Assembly: GCF_024733015.1 (NCBI RefSeq)
Contig: NZ_JANKJG010000002.1
Span: 62,001-126,000, forward strand
Source of the DNA: Pseudosulfitobacter koreensis
GTDB taxonomy: Bacteria; Pseudomonadota; Alphaproteobacteria; Rhodobacterales; Rhodobacteraceae
Length of the DNA: 64,000 nucleotides
Direction: 5' to 3'
Shown here: positions 1 through 8,791 of the stretch, piece by piece
How positions within the stretch are numbered: the stretch's first letter is position 1
How the letters are laid out: the number at the start of each line of letters is the position of its first letter
The notes under the pieces: model-generated
What the model was told of the DNA's origin: nothing
What the model saw: only the letters and a program-made list of their open reading frames with translations
Database searches by the model: none
Translations under genes and position numbers: made by a program

Positions 1-278
1 GGTTTCTGGCCTATCGCTATTTCGAGCGGGTCCAGTCGAAATACGCCCGCGCCCGCAAGAGCCATGCGGCGCTCGAAGACAGATATGGTCATGTCGCGGG
101 CACCAAAGAACTACAGTCCTGCCTGAACGATGCTGCCTGCGATCCCTATGCGCGCAACGTGATGCGGTCGTATTTCACCAGTGAACCGGCAAAGCCGTCC
201 TCTTCCGGCCTCGGCCTGCCTGAATCGGAGGCAATCCTCAACCGCTATATCTGCGGCAGCGACGTCTGCCCTGACTGA
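1..278 (+). CDS. C-terminal part of an unknown protein (start outside window)
   Basis: The frame is open from the window edge and ends at TGA 276-278. About 91 residues are visible, starting in a basic, amphipathic stretch (FLAYRYFERV) and followed by several cysteines (ELQSCL, DAACD, YICGSDVC) that could form disulfides in an exported protein. It converges on ispG with only 14 bp between the stop codons. I do not recognise a family. The frame is open throughout and has normal GC-rich codon use, so it is probably a real gene end. Confidence 0.55.
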   Translation, partial: FLAYRYFERVQSKYARARKSHAALEDRYGHVAGTKELQSCLNDAACDPYARNVMRSYFTSEPAKPSSSGLGLPESEAILNRYICGSDVCPD

Positions 279-292
279 GACATGAGAAGCGG

Positions 293-1429
293 CTATTCCG
301 CCGCTTCTGCCGCTTCTGCTGCCTCGGCAGCGGCCAGTTCCTCGGCCTTTTTCTCAACCTGTTCGACGATGTGCTCGATCATGTCGGCATTCGACTGCTT
401 GTGGCTTTGCTTGCCCGCAAGATAGACCATGCCGGCCCCGTTGCCGCCCCCCGTAAAGCCCACGTCGGTCATCAGCGCCTCGCCGGGGCCGTTGACCACG
501 CAGCCGATGATGCTGAGGCTCATGGGTGTCTTGATATGGGCCAGCCGGTCCTCGAGGATCTCGACGGTCTTGATCACGTCGAAGCCTTGGCGCGCGCAGC
601 TGGGGCAGCTGATGATGTTCACGCCCCGGTGGCGCAGGCCCAGGGACTTCAGTATTTCATAGCCGACCTTGACCTCTTCCACCGGATCGGCGGAGAGGCT
701 GACGCGGATCGTGTCGCCGATGCCCATCCACAACAGGTTGCCCAGCCCGATGGCCGACTTGATCGTGCCCGACGTCAGCCCCCCGGCCTCGGTGATGCCA
801 AGGTGAATGGGCGCATCGGTAGCCTCGGCCAGCTTTTGATAGGCGGCGGCGGCCATGAACACGTCGGACGCCTTGCAGCTGATCTTGAACTCGTGAAAGT
901 CGTTGTCCTGCAGGATCTTGATGTGATCGAGCCCGGATTCGACCATCGCGTCGGGGGTCGGCTCGCCGTATTTGTCGAGCAGATGCTTTTCCAAACTGCC
1001 CGCGTTCACGCCGATGCGGATCGAACAGTTGTTGTCGCGCGCGGCCCGGATGACCTCCTTGACCCGCGCCTCGGAGCCGATGTTGCCCGGATTGATCCGC
1101 AGGCAGGCAGCCCCCGCCTCGGCGGCCTCGATGCCGCGTTTGTAGTGAAAATGGATGTCGGCCACGATCGGCACCGGCGAGTTGGCACAGATCTCTTTCA
1201 TCGCGCGGGCGCTGTCCTCGTCGGGCACGGAGACGCGCACGATATCGGCCCCGGCCTCGGCAGAGGCGGTGATCTGCGCCAGCGTACCCGAAACATCGGT
1301 GGTCAGCGTGTTGGTCATCGTCTGCACGGTGATCGGTGCACCGCCGCCGACGGGCACGCGGCCCACCATGATCTGACGGCTTTCGCGGCGATAGATGTTG
1401 CGCCACGGACGGATGTGATTGAGCGACAT
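293..1429 (-). CDS. ispG: 4-hydroxy-3-methylbut-2-en-1-yl diphosphate synthase (IspG/GcpE)
   Basis: Penultimate enzyme of the MEP isoprenoid pathway. It reductively dehydrates methylerythritol cyclodiphosphate to HMBPP using a 4Fe-4S cluster. The 378-residue protein shows the conserved N-terminal TIM-barrel half ([28 protein letters not shown]) and the C-terminal cluster domain with the Cys-x2-Cys motif [10 protein letters not shown] plus [10 protein letters not shown]. The open frame extends 65 codons further upstream, but the ATG at 1429 follows GAGG and matches the family N-terminus ([11 protein letters not shown]). The C-terminus carries an unusual Ala/Glu-rich tail ([10 protein letters not shown]). 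It lies downstream of the RodZ-like gene on the same strand and probably shares its transcript. Confidence 0.96.
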   Translation of the reverse strand: MSLNHIRPWRNIYRRESRQIMVGRVPVGGGAPITVQTMTNTLTTDVSGTLAQITASAEAGADIVRVSVPDEDSARAMKEICANSPVPIVADIHFHYKRGIEAAEAGAACLRINPGNIGSEARVKEVIRAARDNNCSIRIGVNAGSLEKHLLDKYGEPTPDAMVESGLDHIKILQDNDFHEFKISCKASDVFMAAAAYQKLAEATDAPIHLGITEAGGLTSGTIKSAIGLGNLLWMGIGDTIRVSLSADPVEEVKVGYEILKSLGLRHRGVNIISCPSCARQGFDVIKTVEILEDRLAHIKTPMSLSIIGCVVNGPGEALMTDVGFTGGGNGAGMVYLAGKQSHKQSNADMIEHIVEQVEKKAEELAAAEAAEAAEAAE

Positions 1430-1547
1430 GAAAGCGCCTCTTTCGGCTAGCGGGTTCCTGAACAGACCTAAGCGCTGCGCGCGCGCGGCGCAACCGTCAG
1501 GCGCGGGGTGCGCGCCATGTCGGTGATCATTTACCCGAGAGGAGGGT

Positions 1548-2777
1548 TCAGTCGGTAACGACGGGGGACAGTGCCGCCGCAGTCGCCTCGGCATAGCGCA
1601 CAAGGCCCGAATCCGTGGACACATCGACCGGCAGATAGGTCTCTTGCAGTCCCGCGATTTCCAGCGGCAGGTTCGATGTCACGGCACCATTGGCACCGAC
1701 GGGGCCGTAGAACTTGCCGTTCATCGCAAAATAGATCGCACCGCTTTCGCCGGTGCGCAGCACGGGCGGCTCTTCGGTGGCGGGGGCGGTCCAGGTGTCG
1801 CCGGGCTGCATCACGGTCTCGTAGATCACGGTGCCATCGGCCCCGCGCACGCGCACCCAGGACGGGCGCACGGCGACCATTTGCAAGACAGGTGCCTGCG
1901 TCTCGACCACTTGCGGCACGGCGGGGGCTTCGGTTTTCACCGGCTCGATGCCCGCGACAACCGGCGCTTCGAGGCCGGGAAGCTGGGCGAAGTTTCCGAC
2001 CGAACGCGGGTCGATCGTGGCGATGGGCGCATCGCGGGCGACCAGAACCGGAACGTCCAGCGCCTGGGGGCGGTACAGCCGGTCCAGCGCATCGACGCGC
2101 GGCGTGTCCAGCGCGGAAGGCGATGTTTCAGACGCCTCGTCCAGGCTGGGCTGTTGAACCGACGCGCCTTGCAGCGGATCGAGGTCCGAAAGCACCACGG
2201 GCGTCTGGTCAACAGGCGACACCTGCACCCGCTGCACTTCTTGCAGAACGGAATAGCCGCCGAACCCGATGGCACTGATCAGCGCGATCAGAACCAGAGA
2301 TGACCCGATGGCCCCCGGCTCGATCCGGCTTAGAAACCCCTCGCCCGTGGGCGCAAAGGGGGTGCTGGGTGCGGAAAAGATATCCTTGTTGCCACGGTCG
2401 CGGGCCAGACGGTCCTCGCGGGTGGGCTTTTTTATCACCGATGCTTCGGCGGACATGCCGTGCGCCACGGAAAATCCGCTTTCGGTGCAGAATGCGGCAA
2501 AGGCGCGGTCGGGGTCCATGTCCAGATAGCGTGCATAGGACCGCACGTAGCCCGCGATGAAACCCGGCGTGTCGAACGCACCGGGATCGGTGTTTTCGAT
2601 GGCCGCGATATAGCTGGCCTTGATCCGCAGTTCGCGCTGGACGTCGAGGAGTGATTTTCCGAGCGTAGCACGTTCACCGCGCATCACATCGCCGAGACGC
2701 AATTCAAAATCGTCAAAGCCTTTCGGCTCCGCGTTCTGTTCAATGATCTTGGGAGACTTCCGCCCGATCATACCCAT
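1548..2777 (-). CDS. RodZ-like helix-turn-helix / DUF4115 membrane protein
   Basis: A 409-residue bitopic protein. An N-terminal HTH (about residues 25-95, [23 protein letters not shown]) is followed by a linker, one transmembrane segment ([16 protein letters not shown], about residues 165-185), a Pro/Ala-rich periplasmic spacer, and a C-terminal domain of the DUF4115 type ([15 protein letters not shown]...GDTW). This is the RodZ architecture: a cytoplasmic HTH binds MreB and the periplasmic part supports rod shape. Gene order RodZ-like then ispG on one strand is common in proteobacteria. Two ATGs lie two codons apart and I cannot separate them. Function as a morphogenetic factor is inferred from architecture. 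Confidence 0.85.
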   Translation of the reverse strand: MGMIGRKSPKIIEQNAEPKGFDDFELRLGDVMRGERATLGKSLLDVQRELRIKASYIAAIENTDPGAFDTPGFIAGYVRSYARYLDMDPDRAFAAFCTESGFSVAHGMSAEASVIKKPTREDRLARDRGNKDIFSAPSTPFAPTGEGFLSRIEPGAIGSSLVLIALISAIGFGGYSVLQEVQRVQVSPVDQTPVVLSDLDPLQGASVQQPSLDEASETSPSALDTPRVDALDRLYRPQALDVPVLVARDAPIATIDPRSVGNFAQLPGLEAPVVAGIEPVKTEAPAVPQVVETQAPVLQMVAVRPSWVRVRGADGTVIYETVMQPGDTWTAPATEEPPVLRTGESGAIYFAMNGKFYGPVGANGAVTSNLPLEIAGLQETYLPVDVSTDSGLVRYAEATAAALSPVVTD

Positions 2778-2887
2778 GCCCCGTGTTGTCCGTTTCTTGG
2801 AACCCGTGCGTCATGCCCGATTCGACGCTGGTTTGTTGTTAAACACTGCTTAACACATGGGAAACTGAAATTCACCTACTCCTGGGC

Positions 2888-4123
2888 TCAGGCGGACAAT
2901 TCGGCGCGATTCAGCGCACAATGTGACCAAAGCCCGTCCATCGCCCGCACCAATGCGTCAAGTTCGCGTGGCCCATGCACAGGCGACGGGGTAAAGCGCA
3001 GACGCTCGGTGCCGCGCGGCACGGTGGGGTAGTTGATCGGCTGCACATAGATGCCGTGGTCTTCCAGCAGCATGTCGCTGAGCAGCTTGGTGTGCACCGG
3101 ATTGCCCACCATCACCGGCACGATATGACTGCCGTGGTCGATGATCGGCAGACCCATCCCCTTGAGCCGCATCTTGAGGATGCGCGCCTGCAACTGATGT
3201 GCCTCGCGCAATTCGGGCGCGGTTTTCAGATGTGCGACCGACGCCGCGGCCCCCGCAGCCACGGCAGGCGGCAGCGAGGTGGTGAAGATGAAGCCCGGCG
3301 CATAGGAGCGGATTGCATCGCACATGCGCGCGCTGGCCGCGATATAGCCGCCCATCACGCCATAGGCCTTGGCCAGGGTGCCGTTGATGATGTCCAGACG
3401 GTCCATCAGGCCGTCGCGTTCGGCCACGCCTGCCCCGCGCGCGCCGTACATGCCGACGGCGTGGACCTCGTCGATATAGGTCAGCGCGCCAAATTCATCG
3501 GCCAGGTCGCAGATCGCTTCGATGGGGCCAAAATCGCCGTCCATCGAATAGATAGATTCGAATGCGATCAGCTTGGGTGCCGCAGGATCATCCGCCTCAA
3601 GCAACTCACGCAGGTGCGCGACGTCATTGTGCCGGAAGATCCGCTTGGCCCCGCCATTGCGGCGCACGCCCTCGATCATGCTGGCGTGGTTCAGCGCGTC
3701 GGAATAGATGATCAGCCCCGGAAACAGCTTGGGCAGCGTGCTCAGCGTGGCGTCGTTGGCGATATAGGCCGAGGTGAAGATCAGCGCCTGCTCCTTGCCG
3801 TGCAGATCGGCCAGTTCGGCCTCGAGCCGCTTGTGATACACCGTTGTGCCGGAGATGTTGCGCGTGCCGCCCGACCCTGCGCCGGTGGCGTCGATTGCCT
3901 CGTGCATCGCCTGGACCACGACAGGGTGCTGGCCCATGCCAAGGTAGTCGTTGCCACACCATACGGTGATGTCCTGTTCAGACCCGTCGGGGCGTGTGCG
4001 CACGGCATGCGGAAACTGGCCCTTGCGGCGTTCGATGTCGATGAAGGTGCGATAGCGGCCTTCTTCGTGCAATTTGTTCAGTGCGGCATCCAGTTGTGCT
4101 GCATAGTCCTTGGTGTGATCCAC
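2888..4123 (-). CDS. hemA: 5-aminolevulinate synthase (ALAS, C4 pathway)
   Basis: PLP enzyme that condenses glycine with succinyl-CoA to 5-aminolevulinate, the first step of alphaproteobacterial haem synthesis. The family is recognised by [53 protein letters not shown] and the PLP-lysine region [16 protein letters not shown] place the start at GTG 4123 (411 residues): it is preceded by AGGAG at 9 nt and begins [12 protein letters not shown], matching the length of Rhodobacter HemA (about 407). The open frame continues 18 codons upstream to another start with no ribosome-binding site. A perfect FNR-type dyad lies about 135 bp upstream, consistent with oxygen-responsive tetrapyrrole control. 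Confidence 0.95.
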   Translation of the reverse strand: MDHTKDYAAQLDAALNKLHEEGRYRTFIDIERRKGQFPHAVRTRPDGSEQDITVWCGNDYLGMGQHPVVVQAMHEAIDATGAGSGGTRNISGTTVYHKRLEAELADLHGKEQALIFTSAYIANDATLSTLPKLFPGLIIYSDALNHASMIEGVRRNGGAKRIFRHNDVAHLRELLEADDPAAPKLIAFESIYSMDGDFGPIEAICDLADEFGALTYIDEVHAVGMYGARGAGVAERDGLMDRLDIINGTLAKAYGVMGGYIAASARMCDAIRSYAPGFIFTTSLPPAVAAGAAASVAHLKTAPELREAHQLQARILKMRLKGMGLPIIDHGSHIVPVMVGNPVHTKLLSDMLLEDHGIYVQPINYPTVPRGTERLRFTPSPVHGPRELDALVRAMDGLWSHCALNRAELSA

Positions 4124-4253
4124 GTAAGGAAACTCCTGGTCGACGGGGCGCTGATACATCCGGCCATAATGCCCCATTAGAACGGTATTTGGAACGACTA
4201 TAAGGTAGCGCGCCGGGTTTCAATGCATATGCCCTGCGCACGATGTCGCAGCA

Positions 4254-4267
4254 TTGATCCAGATCAA
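4254..4267. promoter_or_regulatory. FNR/FnrL-type box upstream of hemA
   Basis: TTGAT-CCAG-ATCAA is an exact match to the FNR consensus TTGAT-N4-ATCAA. It lies about 130 bp upstream of the hemA GTG and about 215 bp upstream of the small membrane protein gene on the other strand. In Rhodobacter, FnrL controls hemA transcription, so hemA is the likely target. Which promoter it serves is inferred. Confidence 0.8.
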
Positions 4268-4480
4268 GTCGCGCAATGCGTGCACAAAAAGTAAGGATTA
4301 CCTGACTGTCTGCCGCCCTGCGAAAGGCGCATCCTATTGGTGCGACGCCGGTGCATTCCCTGATTTTTCCCACCGGCGCAGGGGTCATTTTTCCGCCCCG
4401 TCCTGGGAAGTGCGGTGCGCCGTCCTGCGCCGCACTTCCTCCCATTGCCCTGACGTACCCGATTTCAGAAAGGTCCAGGT

Positions 4481-4816
4481 ATGACTGTCACGATTGCCCT
4501 GCTGCCCGCCGCGATCCTGATGCTGGTGACCGCTGGCGGCTATGCGCTGGCAACCATCGGAATGACACTGTCGTTCGAGACGCGCCCCGCCTTTGGCATC
4601 GCGATCATCGCGCTGGGGCTGGCCGGTGCGGTGCTGGCCGAGATCACGTTGCTGCGCCACGCCAGCCTGCCGCTGGTCTATCTGGGCATCGTGGTGACCG
4701 AAACGCTGCTGGTGCTTGGCTATGCGGGATGGTCGCAAAGCGGCATCAGCCTTGCGCAACTCGGCGGTGCGGTGCTGGTGCTGGCAGGCTTCGCGCTGGT
4801 CTGCACAGATCACTGA
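4481..4816 (+). CDS. Small four-helix membrane protein, SMR/DMT-like
   Basis: A 111-residue, strongly hydrophobic protein with about four predicted membrane helices (VTIALLPAAILMLVTAGGYA, FGIAIIALGLAGAVLAEITL, PLVYLGIVVTETLLVLGYA, LGGAVLVLAGFALV). Size and helix number resemble small multidrug resistance/DMT transporters, but I see no decisive signature, so the transport role is only a guess. AGGTCCAGGT precedes the ATG. It sits between divergent hemA and the M20 peptidase gene, in the shared region that holds the FNR box, so oxygen control of this gene is also possible. Confidence 0.75.
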   Translation: MTVTIALLPAAILMLVTAGGYALATIGMTLSFETRPAFGIAIIALGLAGAVLAEITLLRHASLPLVYLGIVVTETLLVLGYAGWSQSGISLAQLGGAVLVLAGFALVCTDH

Positions 4817-4890
4817 GCGGGGCACTGGACACTGCGACGCGGGCTGATACGGTCGCTGCAAATCTCGACATTTGCAAGGAACCGCGCCCC

Positions 4891-6276
4891 ATGTCTCTCG
4901 ACGCCACGCTCGCCCATATCGACGCCAACCTCTCCGACGCCACCGACCGCCTGCTGGAGCTGTTACGCATCCCGTCGATCTCGACCGATCCGGCCTACAA
5001 GGCGGATTGCGACACCGCCGCCGACTGGCTGGTGGCGGACCTGCAAAGCATCGGCATCGACGCCACCAAGCGCCCCACGCCAGGTCACCCCATGGTTGTG
5101 GGCCACGTGGGCGCGGATGCGGACAGCACCGCACCACACCTGCTGTTCTACGGGCACTACGACGTGCAGCCGGTCGACCCGCTGGAGTTGTGGGAACGCG
5201 ATCCCTTCGACCCTCAGGTCGAGGATACGCCCAAGGGCAAGGTGATCCGCGGCCGTGGGGCCGCCGACGACAAGGGCCAGCTGATGACCTTCGTCGAGGC
5301 CTGCCGCGCCTGGAAGGCGGTCAACGGCACCCTGCCCTGCCGCATCACGTTCTTCTTCGAGGGCGAGGAGGAATCCGGTTCGCCCTCGCTGGTGCCGTTC
5401 ATGAAGGAAAACGCCGAAGAGTTGACAGCGGATTTTGCGCTGATCTGCGACACAGGGCTGTTCGAGAGCAAGACGCCCGGCATCGTCACGATGCTGCGGG
5501 GCATGATGGGCGACGAGTTGACAATCACCGGCCCCAGCAAGGATCTCCATTCGGGCATGTATGGTGGCGTCTCGATCAACCCGATCCGCGTCCTGACCAA
5601 AATCCTGGCCGGACTGCATGACGATCAGGGCCGCATCACCCTGCCCGGTTTCTACGATGGCGTGCCCGAACTGCCGGACGAGCTGCGCGCGCAGTGGCAG
5701 GGGCTTTCCTTCGATCACGACGCGTTCCTGGGCGATGTCGGCCTGTCGCAGCCCGCAGGCGAAGAGGACCGCACCCCGATCGAGATGATCTGGTCGCGCC
5801 CCACCTGCGAGGTCAACGGCATCTGGGGCGGCTACACCGGCGCGGGGTTCAAGACCGTGCTGCCGTCGCAGGCCCACGCCAAGATCTCGTTCCGTCTGGT
5901 CGGCGATCAGGACCCGGACGCCATCCGCGACAGTTTCCGCACCATGGTGCGCGACGCCCTGCCCGCCGATTGCACCGTCACGTTCAAGGACCACAGCAAT
6001 GGCCGCGCCTCGGCGTTCGAGACCGACTATCCGGCGTTCGAGGCGGCGCGCCAGGCGCTCAGCGACGAATGGAACGTGCCTGCGGCCTATATCGGCTGCG
6101 GCGGCTCGATCCCGATTGCGGGGCATTTTCAACGCATCGTGAACACGACCCCGATGCTGATCGGCTTCGGCAAGGACGACGACCAGATCCATTCGCCCAA
6201 CGAGAAATACGACATGGAAAGCTTTCACAAGGGCATGCGCAGCTGGGTGCGCATTCTCGACGCCCTCAGCACGTAA
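4891..6276 (+). CDS. M20 family metallo-dipeptidase
   Basis: Cytosolic Zn-dependent dipeptidase/deacylase of the M20/M25/M40 family, 461 residues. Metal and catalytic motifs are intact: LFYGHYDVQPVDP (His, Asp), RGAADDKGQ (bridging Asp), FFEGEEESGSP (catalytic Glu-Glu), LICDTG, and the C-terminal DQIHSPNEKYD (His). The dimerisation-domain motif TGPSKDLHSGMYGG is of the carnosinase-like PepV/CNDP group. The longest frame begins at 4351, but AAGGA before ATG 4891 and the family N-terminus (LEELRIPSIS-type) fix this start. Substrate is not predictable. It is separated from the next gene by a repeat element. Confidence 0.9.
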   Translation: MSLDATLAHIDANLSDATDRLLELLRIPSISTDPAYKADCDTAADWLVADLQSIGIDATKRPTPGHPMVVGHVGADADSTAPHLLFYGHYDVQPVDPLELWERDPFDPQVEDTPKGKVIRGRGAADDKGQLMTFVEACRAWKAVNGTLPCRITFFFEGEEESGSPSLVPFMKENAEELTADFALICDTGLFESKTPGIVTMLRGMMGDELTITGPSKDLHSGMYGGVSINPIRVLTKILAGLHDDQGRITLPGFYDGVPELPDELRAQWQGLSFDHDAFLGDVGLSQPAGEEDRTPIEMIWSRPTCEVNGIWGGYTGAGFKTVLPSQAHAKISFRLVGDQDPDAIRDSFRTMVRDALPADCTVTFKDHSNGRASAFETDYPAFEAARQALSDEWNVPAAYIGCGGSIPIAGHFQRIVNTTPMLIGFGKDDDQIHSPNEKYDMESFHKGMRSWVRILDALST

Positions 6277-6285
6277 GCGGCACCG

Positions 6286-6366
6286 CCCCCTTCATCTTGC
6301 AGGGTAAACTCCGGGGGTATGGGGGCTGGCCCCCATTTATGATGTGTATGGGGGCTGGCCTCCATT
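6286..6366. repeat. GC-rich intergenic repeat, copy A, with duplicated hairpin
   Basis: The block CCCCCTTCATCTTGC, then AAACTCCGGGGG, then the hairpin TGGGGGCTGGCCCCCA (6320-6335) repeated almost exactly at 6349-6364 (TGGGGGCTGGCCTCCA). Related copies occur at 45800-45840, 48271-48303 and 52631-52695, with a partial block at 62925-62940. It follows the peptidase stop and precedes the hydrolase gene. Confidence 0.8.
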
Positions 6367-6394
6367 CTGAACCCAAAAAACGAAAGGCGGCACG

Positions 6395-7276
6395 ATGACG
6401 ATACCAGGTTTCTCCAGCGCCACGGCCGAGGTCAACGGCCAGCGCATCCACTACGTCATGGCAGGCAGCGGTCCCCCGCTGCTGCTGCTGCACGGCTTTC
6501 CGCAGACCCACGCCATGTGGCAGGGCATAGCGCCCAAGCTGGCGCAGCACTTCACCACCGTCGCCGCCGACCTGCGCGGCTACGGGGCCAGCTCGAAACC
6601 GCAAGGCACGGAAAACTACAGCTTTCGCGAGATGGCCGCTGATCAGGTGGCGCTGATGGCGCATCTGGGGTTCGACCGTTTTCACCTTGTTGGCCACGAC
6701 CGGGGCGCGCGGACCTCTCACCGTGCGGCGCTGGACCACCCCGACGCGATCCGGTCGCTGACGCTGATGGACATCGTGCCGACGCATCTGCTGCTGGACG
6801 ATCTGCAACATGAGGTGGCCCGCGCCTATTACCACTGGTTCTTCCTGGCCCAGCCCGCGCCGCTGCCCGAAACGATGATCGGCCATGACCCTGACGCCTA
6901 TTTCGAATACTGCCTGACCGGCTGGGGCAAGGGCGGGCTCGACACCTACGACGCCGCCGCGCTCGATCAGTACCGCACCGCATGGCGCGACCCCGACACC
7001 ATTCGCGGCATGTGCGAGGATTACCGCTCCGCGATTGATCACGACATGGCACTGGACGCAGCCGATCTCGACCGGCGCGTGACCTCTCCCGCGCTGGTGC
7101 TCAGCGGTCAGAGCGGAGTCATGGCCAAACACTACGACGTGGGCGCGACATGGGTAAACCGTCTGACGAACATGCAGGCAGACACCCTGCCGGGCGGACA
7201 CTTCTTTCCCGATCAATATCCATTAGAAACGGCTGATAAGATTCTGGAATTCCTGCTGAAAGTGCCTGAGGACTAG
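6395..7276 (+). CDS. Alpha/beta hydrolase of the fluoroacetate/haloacetate dehalogenase type
   Basis: A 293-residue alpha/beta hydrolase. The oxyanion loop HGFPQ and the nucleophile elbow GHDRGAR (Asp102, with Arg103 and Arg106 placed to bind a carboxylate) are those of fluoroacetate dehalogenases. So are Asp126, the halide-pocket His147-Trp148 in YHWFFLAQPAPLPE, Tyr210 in MCEDYRS and catalytic His269. Spacings from the nucleophile (+24, +45, about +108, about +167) match the Rhodopseudomonas enzyme (D110, D134, H155, Y219, H280) as I recall it. The substrate is therefore likely a small 2-haloacid, hydrolysed with inversion. Activity on C-F bonds is inferred from residues only. Confidence 0.8.
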   Translation: MTIPGFSSATAEVNGQRIHYVMAGSGPPLLLLHGFPQTHAMWQGIAPKLAQHFTTVAADLRGYGASSKPQGTENYSFREMAADQVALMAHLGFDRFHLVGHDRGARTSHRAALDHPDAIRSLTLMDIVPTHLLLDDLQHEVARAYYHWFFLAQPAPLPETMIGHDPDAYFEYCLTGWGKGGLDTYDAAALDQYRTAWRDPDTIRGMCEDYRSAIDHDMALDAADLDRRVTSPALVLSGQSGVMAKHYDVGATWVNRLTNMQADTLPGGHFFPDQYPLETADKILEFLLKVPED

Positions 7277-7326
7277 ATCGCAAGACCTGAGCTGCCCACA
7301 CGAAACAATACCCCAGAAACGCAAAA

Positions 7327-7350
7327 GACCCGCCGTTTCCGGCGGGTCCT
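7327..7350 (-). terminator. Rho-independent terminator of tRNA-Asp
   Basis: Stem GACCCGCC/GGCGGGTC (7327-7334 with 7341-7348). Read on the minus strand it is followed by TTTTGCGTTT, directly downstream of the tRNA. It may also stop the hydrolase transcript from the other side. Confidence 0.75.
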
Positions 7351-7364
7351 TGTTTACGCAGCAG

Positions 7365-7441
7365 TGGCGCGGTTGACGGGGCTCGAACCCGCGACCTCCG
7401 GCGTGACAGGCCGGCACTCTAACCAACTGAGCTACAACCGC
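7365..7441 (-). tRNA. tRNA-Asp(GTC)
   Basis: The reverse complement folds as a cloverleaf: acceptor GCGGTTG/CAACCGC, D-arm GCTCAGTTGGTTAGAGT, anticodon stem CCGGC/GCCGG with loop CTGTCAC (anticodon GTC), T-loop GTTCGAACC, and encoded CCA. 77 nt including CCA. Confidence 0.96.
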
Positions 7442-7574
7442 CCTGCTGCGTGTGGGGGTATTATGACCCACAGCCGGGAGCGTCAAGCAGGCTTTTGGGG
7501 TTTGCGGCAATTATTTTAAAAAAATGTCACAGACCTCAAAATCATCGGGGAAATTCACCTGCTTCATCCACCGT

Positions 7575-8510
7575 TCAGCCCGGTGCGGGAATGAATTCGC
7601 CATCGTCGCCCGGTGGCAGCTTGAAACGACCATGCGCCCAGTCGCCTGCGCGCCATGCTTCCTTGGCCGCGTCGATCTTGTCCTTGGACGACGCGACGAA
7701 GTTCCACCAGATATGCCGTGGCCCATCCATCGTCGCACCGCCCAGCAACATCACCCGTGCGCCTGCGTCCCCTGCGCGCGCACTGATCCGGTCGCCGGGG
7801 CGGAACACCAGCATCTGCCCCGCCTCGAAATCCTGCCCCGAAACAGACACCGACCCGGTCAGTATGTAGAGGCCGCGATCTTCGTGATTGTCAGGCATCG
7901 GGATCGACGCGCCCGCCTCAAGCAGCGCATCGGCATAGAAGGTTTCCGAGAACACCTTGACCGGAGCAGTCTCGCCGTAAGCCGACCCCAGGATCAGCCG
8001 CACCTGTTTGCCCTCTCCCTCAAGCAGCGGCAGCGTGTCTTTCGCAGCATGCTCAAAGCCCGCGCTCCCGTCTTCGTCTTTCTCCGGCAGCGCCACCCAG
8101 GTTTGCAGCCCAAACAGACTGTGCGGCGCTGCGCGCAGATCGCCGTCGGCGCGTTCCGAATGGGTGATGCCATGCCCTGCCACCATCCAGTTGACGGCAC
8201 CGGGTTCGATCCACTGATCGGTGCCCAGACTGTCGCGGTGGTGGATCTTGCCCTTGTAAAGGTAAGTGACCGTGGCCAGGCCGATATGCGGATGCGGGCG
8301 GACGTCGATGCCCTGCCCGGTCAGAAACTCCGCCGGCCCCATCTGGTCAAAGAATATGAAGGGGCCCACCATCTGACGCTTGGGCGCGGGCAAGGCCCGG
8401 CGCACCTCGAACCCGCCCAGATCGCGCGCACGCGGCACGATGACGGTTTCGATGGCATCCACGGCGTCGCCGATGGGAATGTCGGGGTCAAGTGCGGGGT
8501 TCCAGCTCAT
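7575..8510 (-). CDS. Pirin family protein
   Basis: A 311-residue bicupin. The N-terminal cupin has pirin metal ligands HPHIG and GHGITHSE (three His and a Glu), and FIFFDQMGPAEF is the usual family signature. Bacterial pirins bind Fe and some act as quercetinases or redox modulators of central metabolism; the exact role cannot be read from sequence. The gene stands alone on the minus strand, divergent from the hybrid kinase. About 280 bp separate them, containing the palindrome at 8588-8603. Confidence 0.9.
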   Translation of the reverse strand: MSWNPALDPDIPIGDAVDAIETVIVPRARDLGGFEVRRALPAPKRQMVGPFIFFDQMGPAEFLTGQGIDVRPHPHIGLATVTYLYKGKIHHRDSLGTDQWIEPGAVNWMVAGHGITHSERADGDLRAAPHSLFGLQTWVALPEKDEDGSAGFEHAAKDTLPLLEGEGKQVRLILGSAYGETAPVKVFSETFYADALLEAGASIPMPDNHEDRGLYILTGSVSVSGQDFEAGQMLVFRPGDRISARAGDAGARVMLLGGATMDGPRHIWWNFVASSKDKIDAAKEAWRAGDWAHGRFKLPPGDDGEFIPAPG

Positions 8511-8587
8511 GATGTCGCTCCTGTTTTGTCTTAAATCACGATGCGCCGATACATGATTGCACGCAATATCCCAAAATAATCACTTGG

Positions 8588-8603
8588 TGTGCGCTCGCGC
8601 ACA
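8588..8603. promoter_or_regulatory. Perfect inverted repeat in the pirin/kinase divergent region
   Basis: TGTGCGC-TC-GCGCACA, a 7-bp perfect dyad in the 280-bp region between the divergent pirin and hybrid kinase genes. It could be an operator. Nothing else gene-like is visible in 8511-8791. Confidence 0.4.
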
Positions 8604-8791
8604 AATAAAATCCACGCAGCCGACCGCCCCGCAGCACGCGCCATTTCGCGCACTATGATAAGGCACCGCAATGATGGCAATTACCGCGCAGTCACCAACC
8701 TTTGAGGCCGCTGACGCTTTACAATTCTGCAGGATATGAGAAATCTGGCCTGCGAAACAAAGCAAGAAACTTATGGCCTTCGGGGGCAGTT

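Noticed and set aside
7223-7510. 95-codon frame containing a VAQLVRVPACHAGGRGFEPRQ-like stretch
   Set aside because: This is the tRNA-Asp gene read as protein, a classic false ORF.
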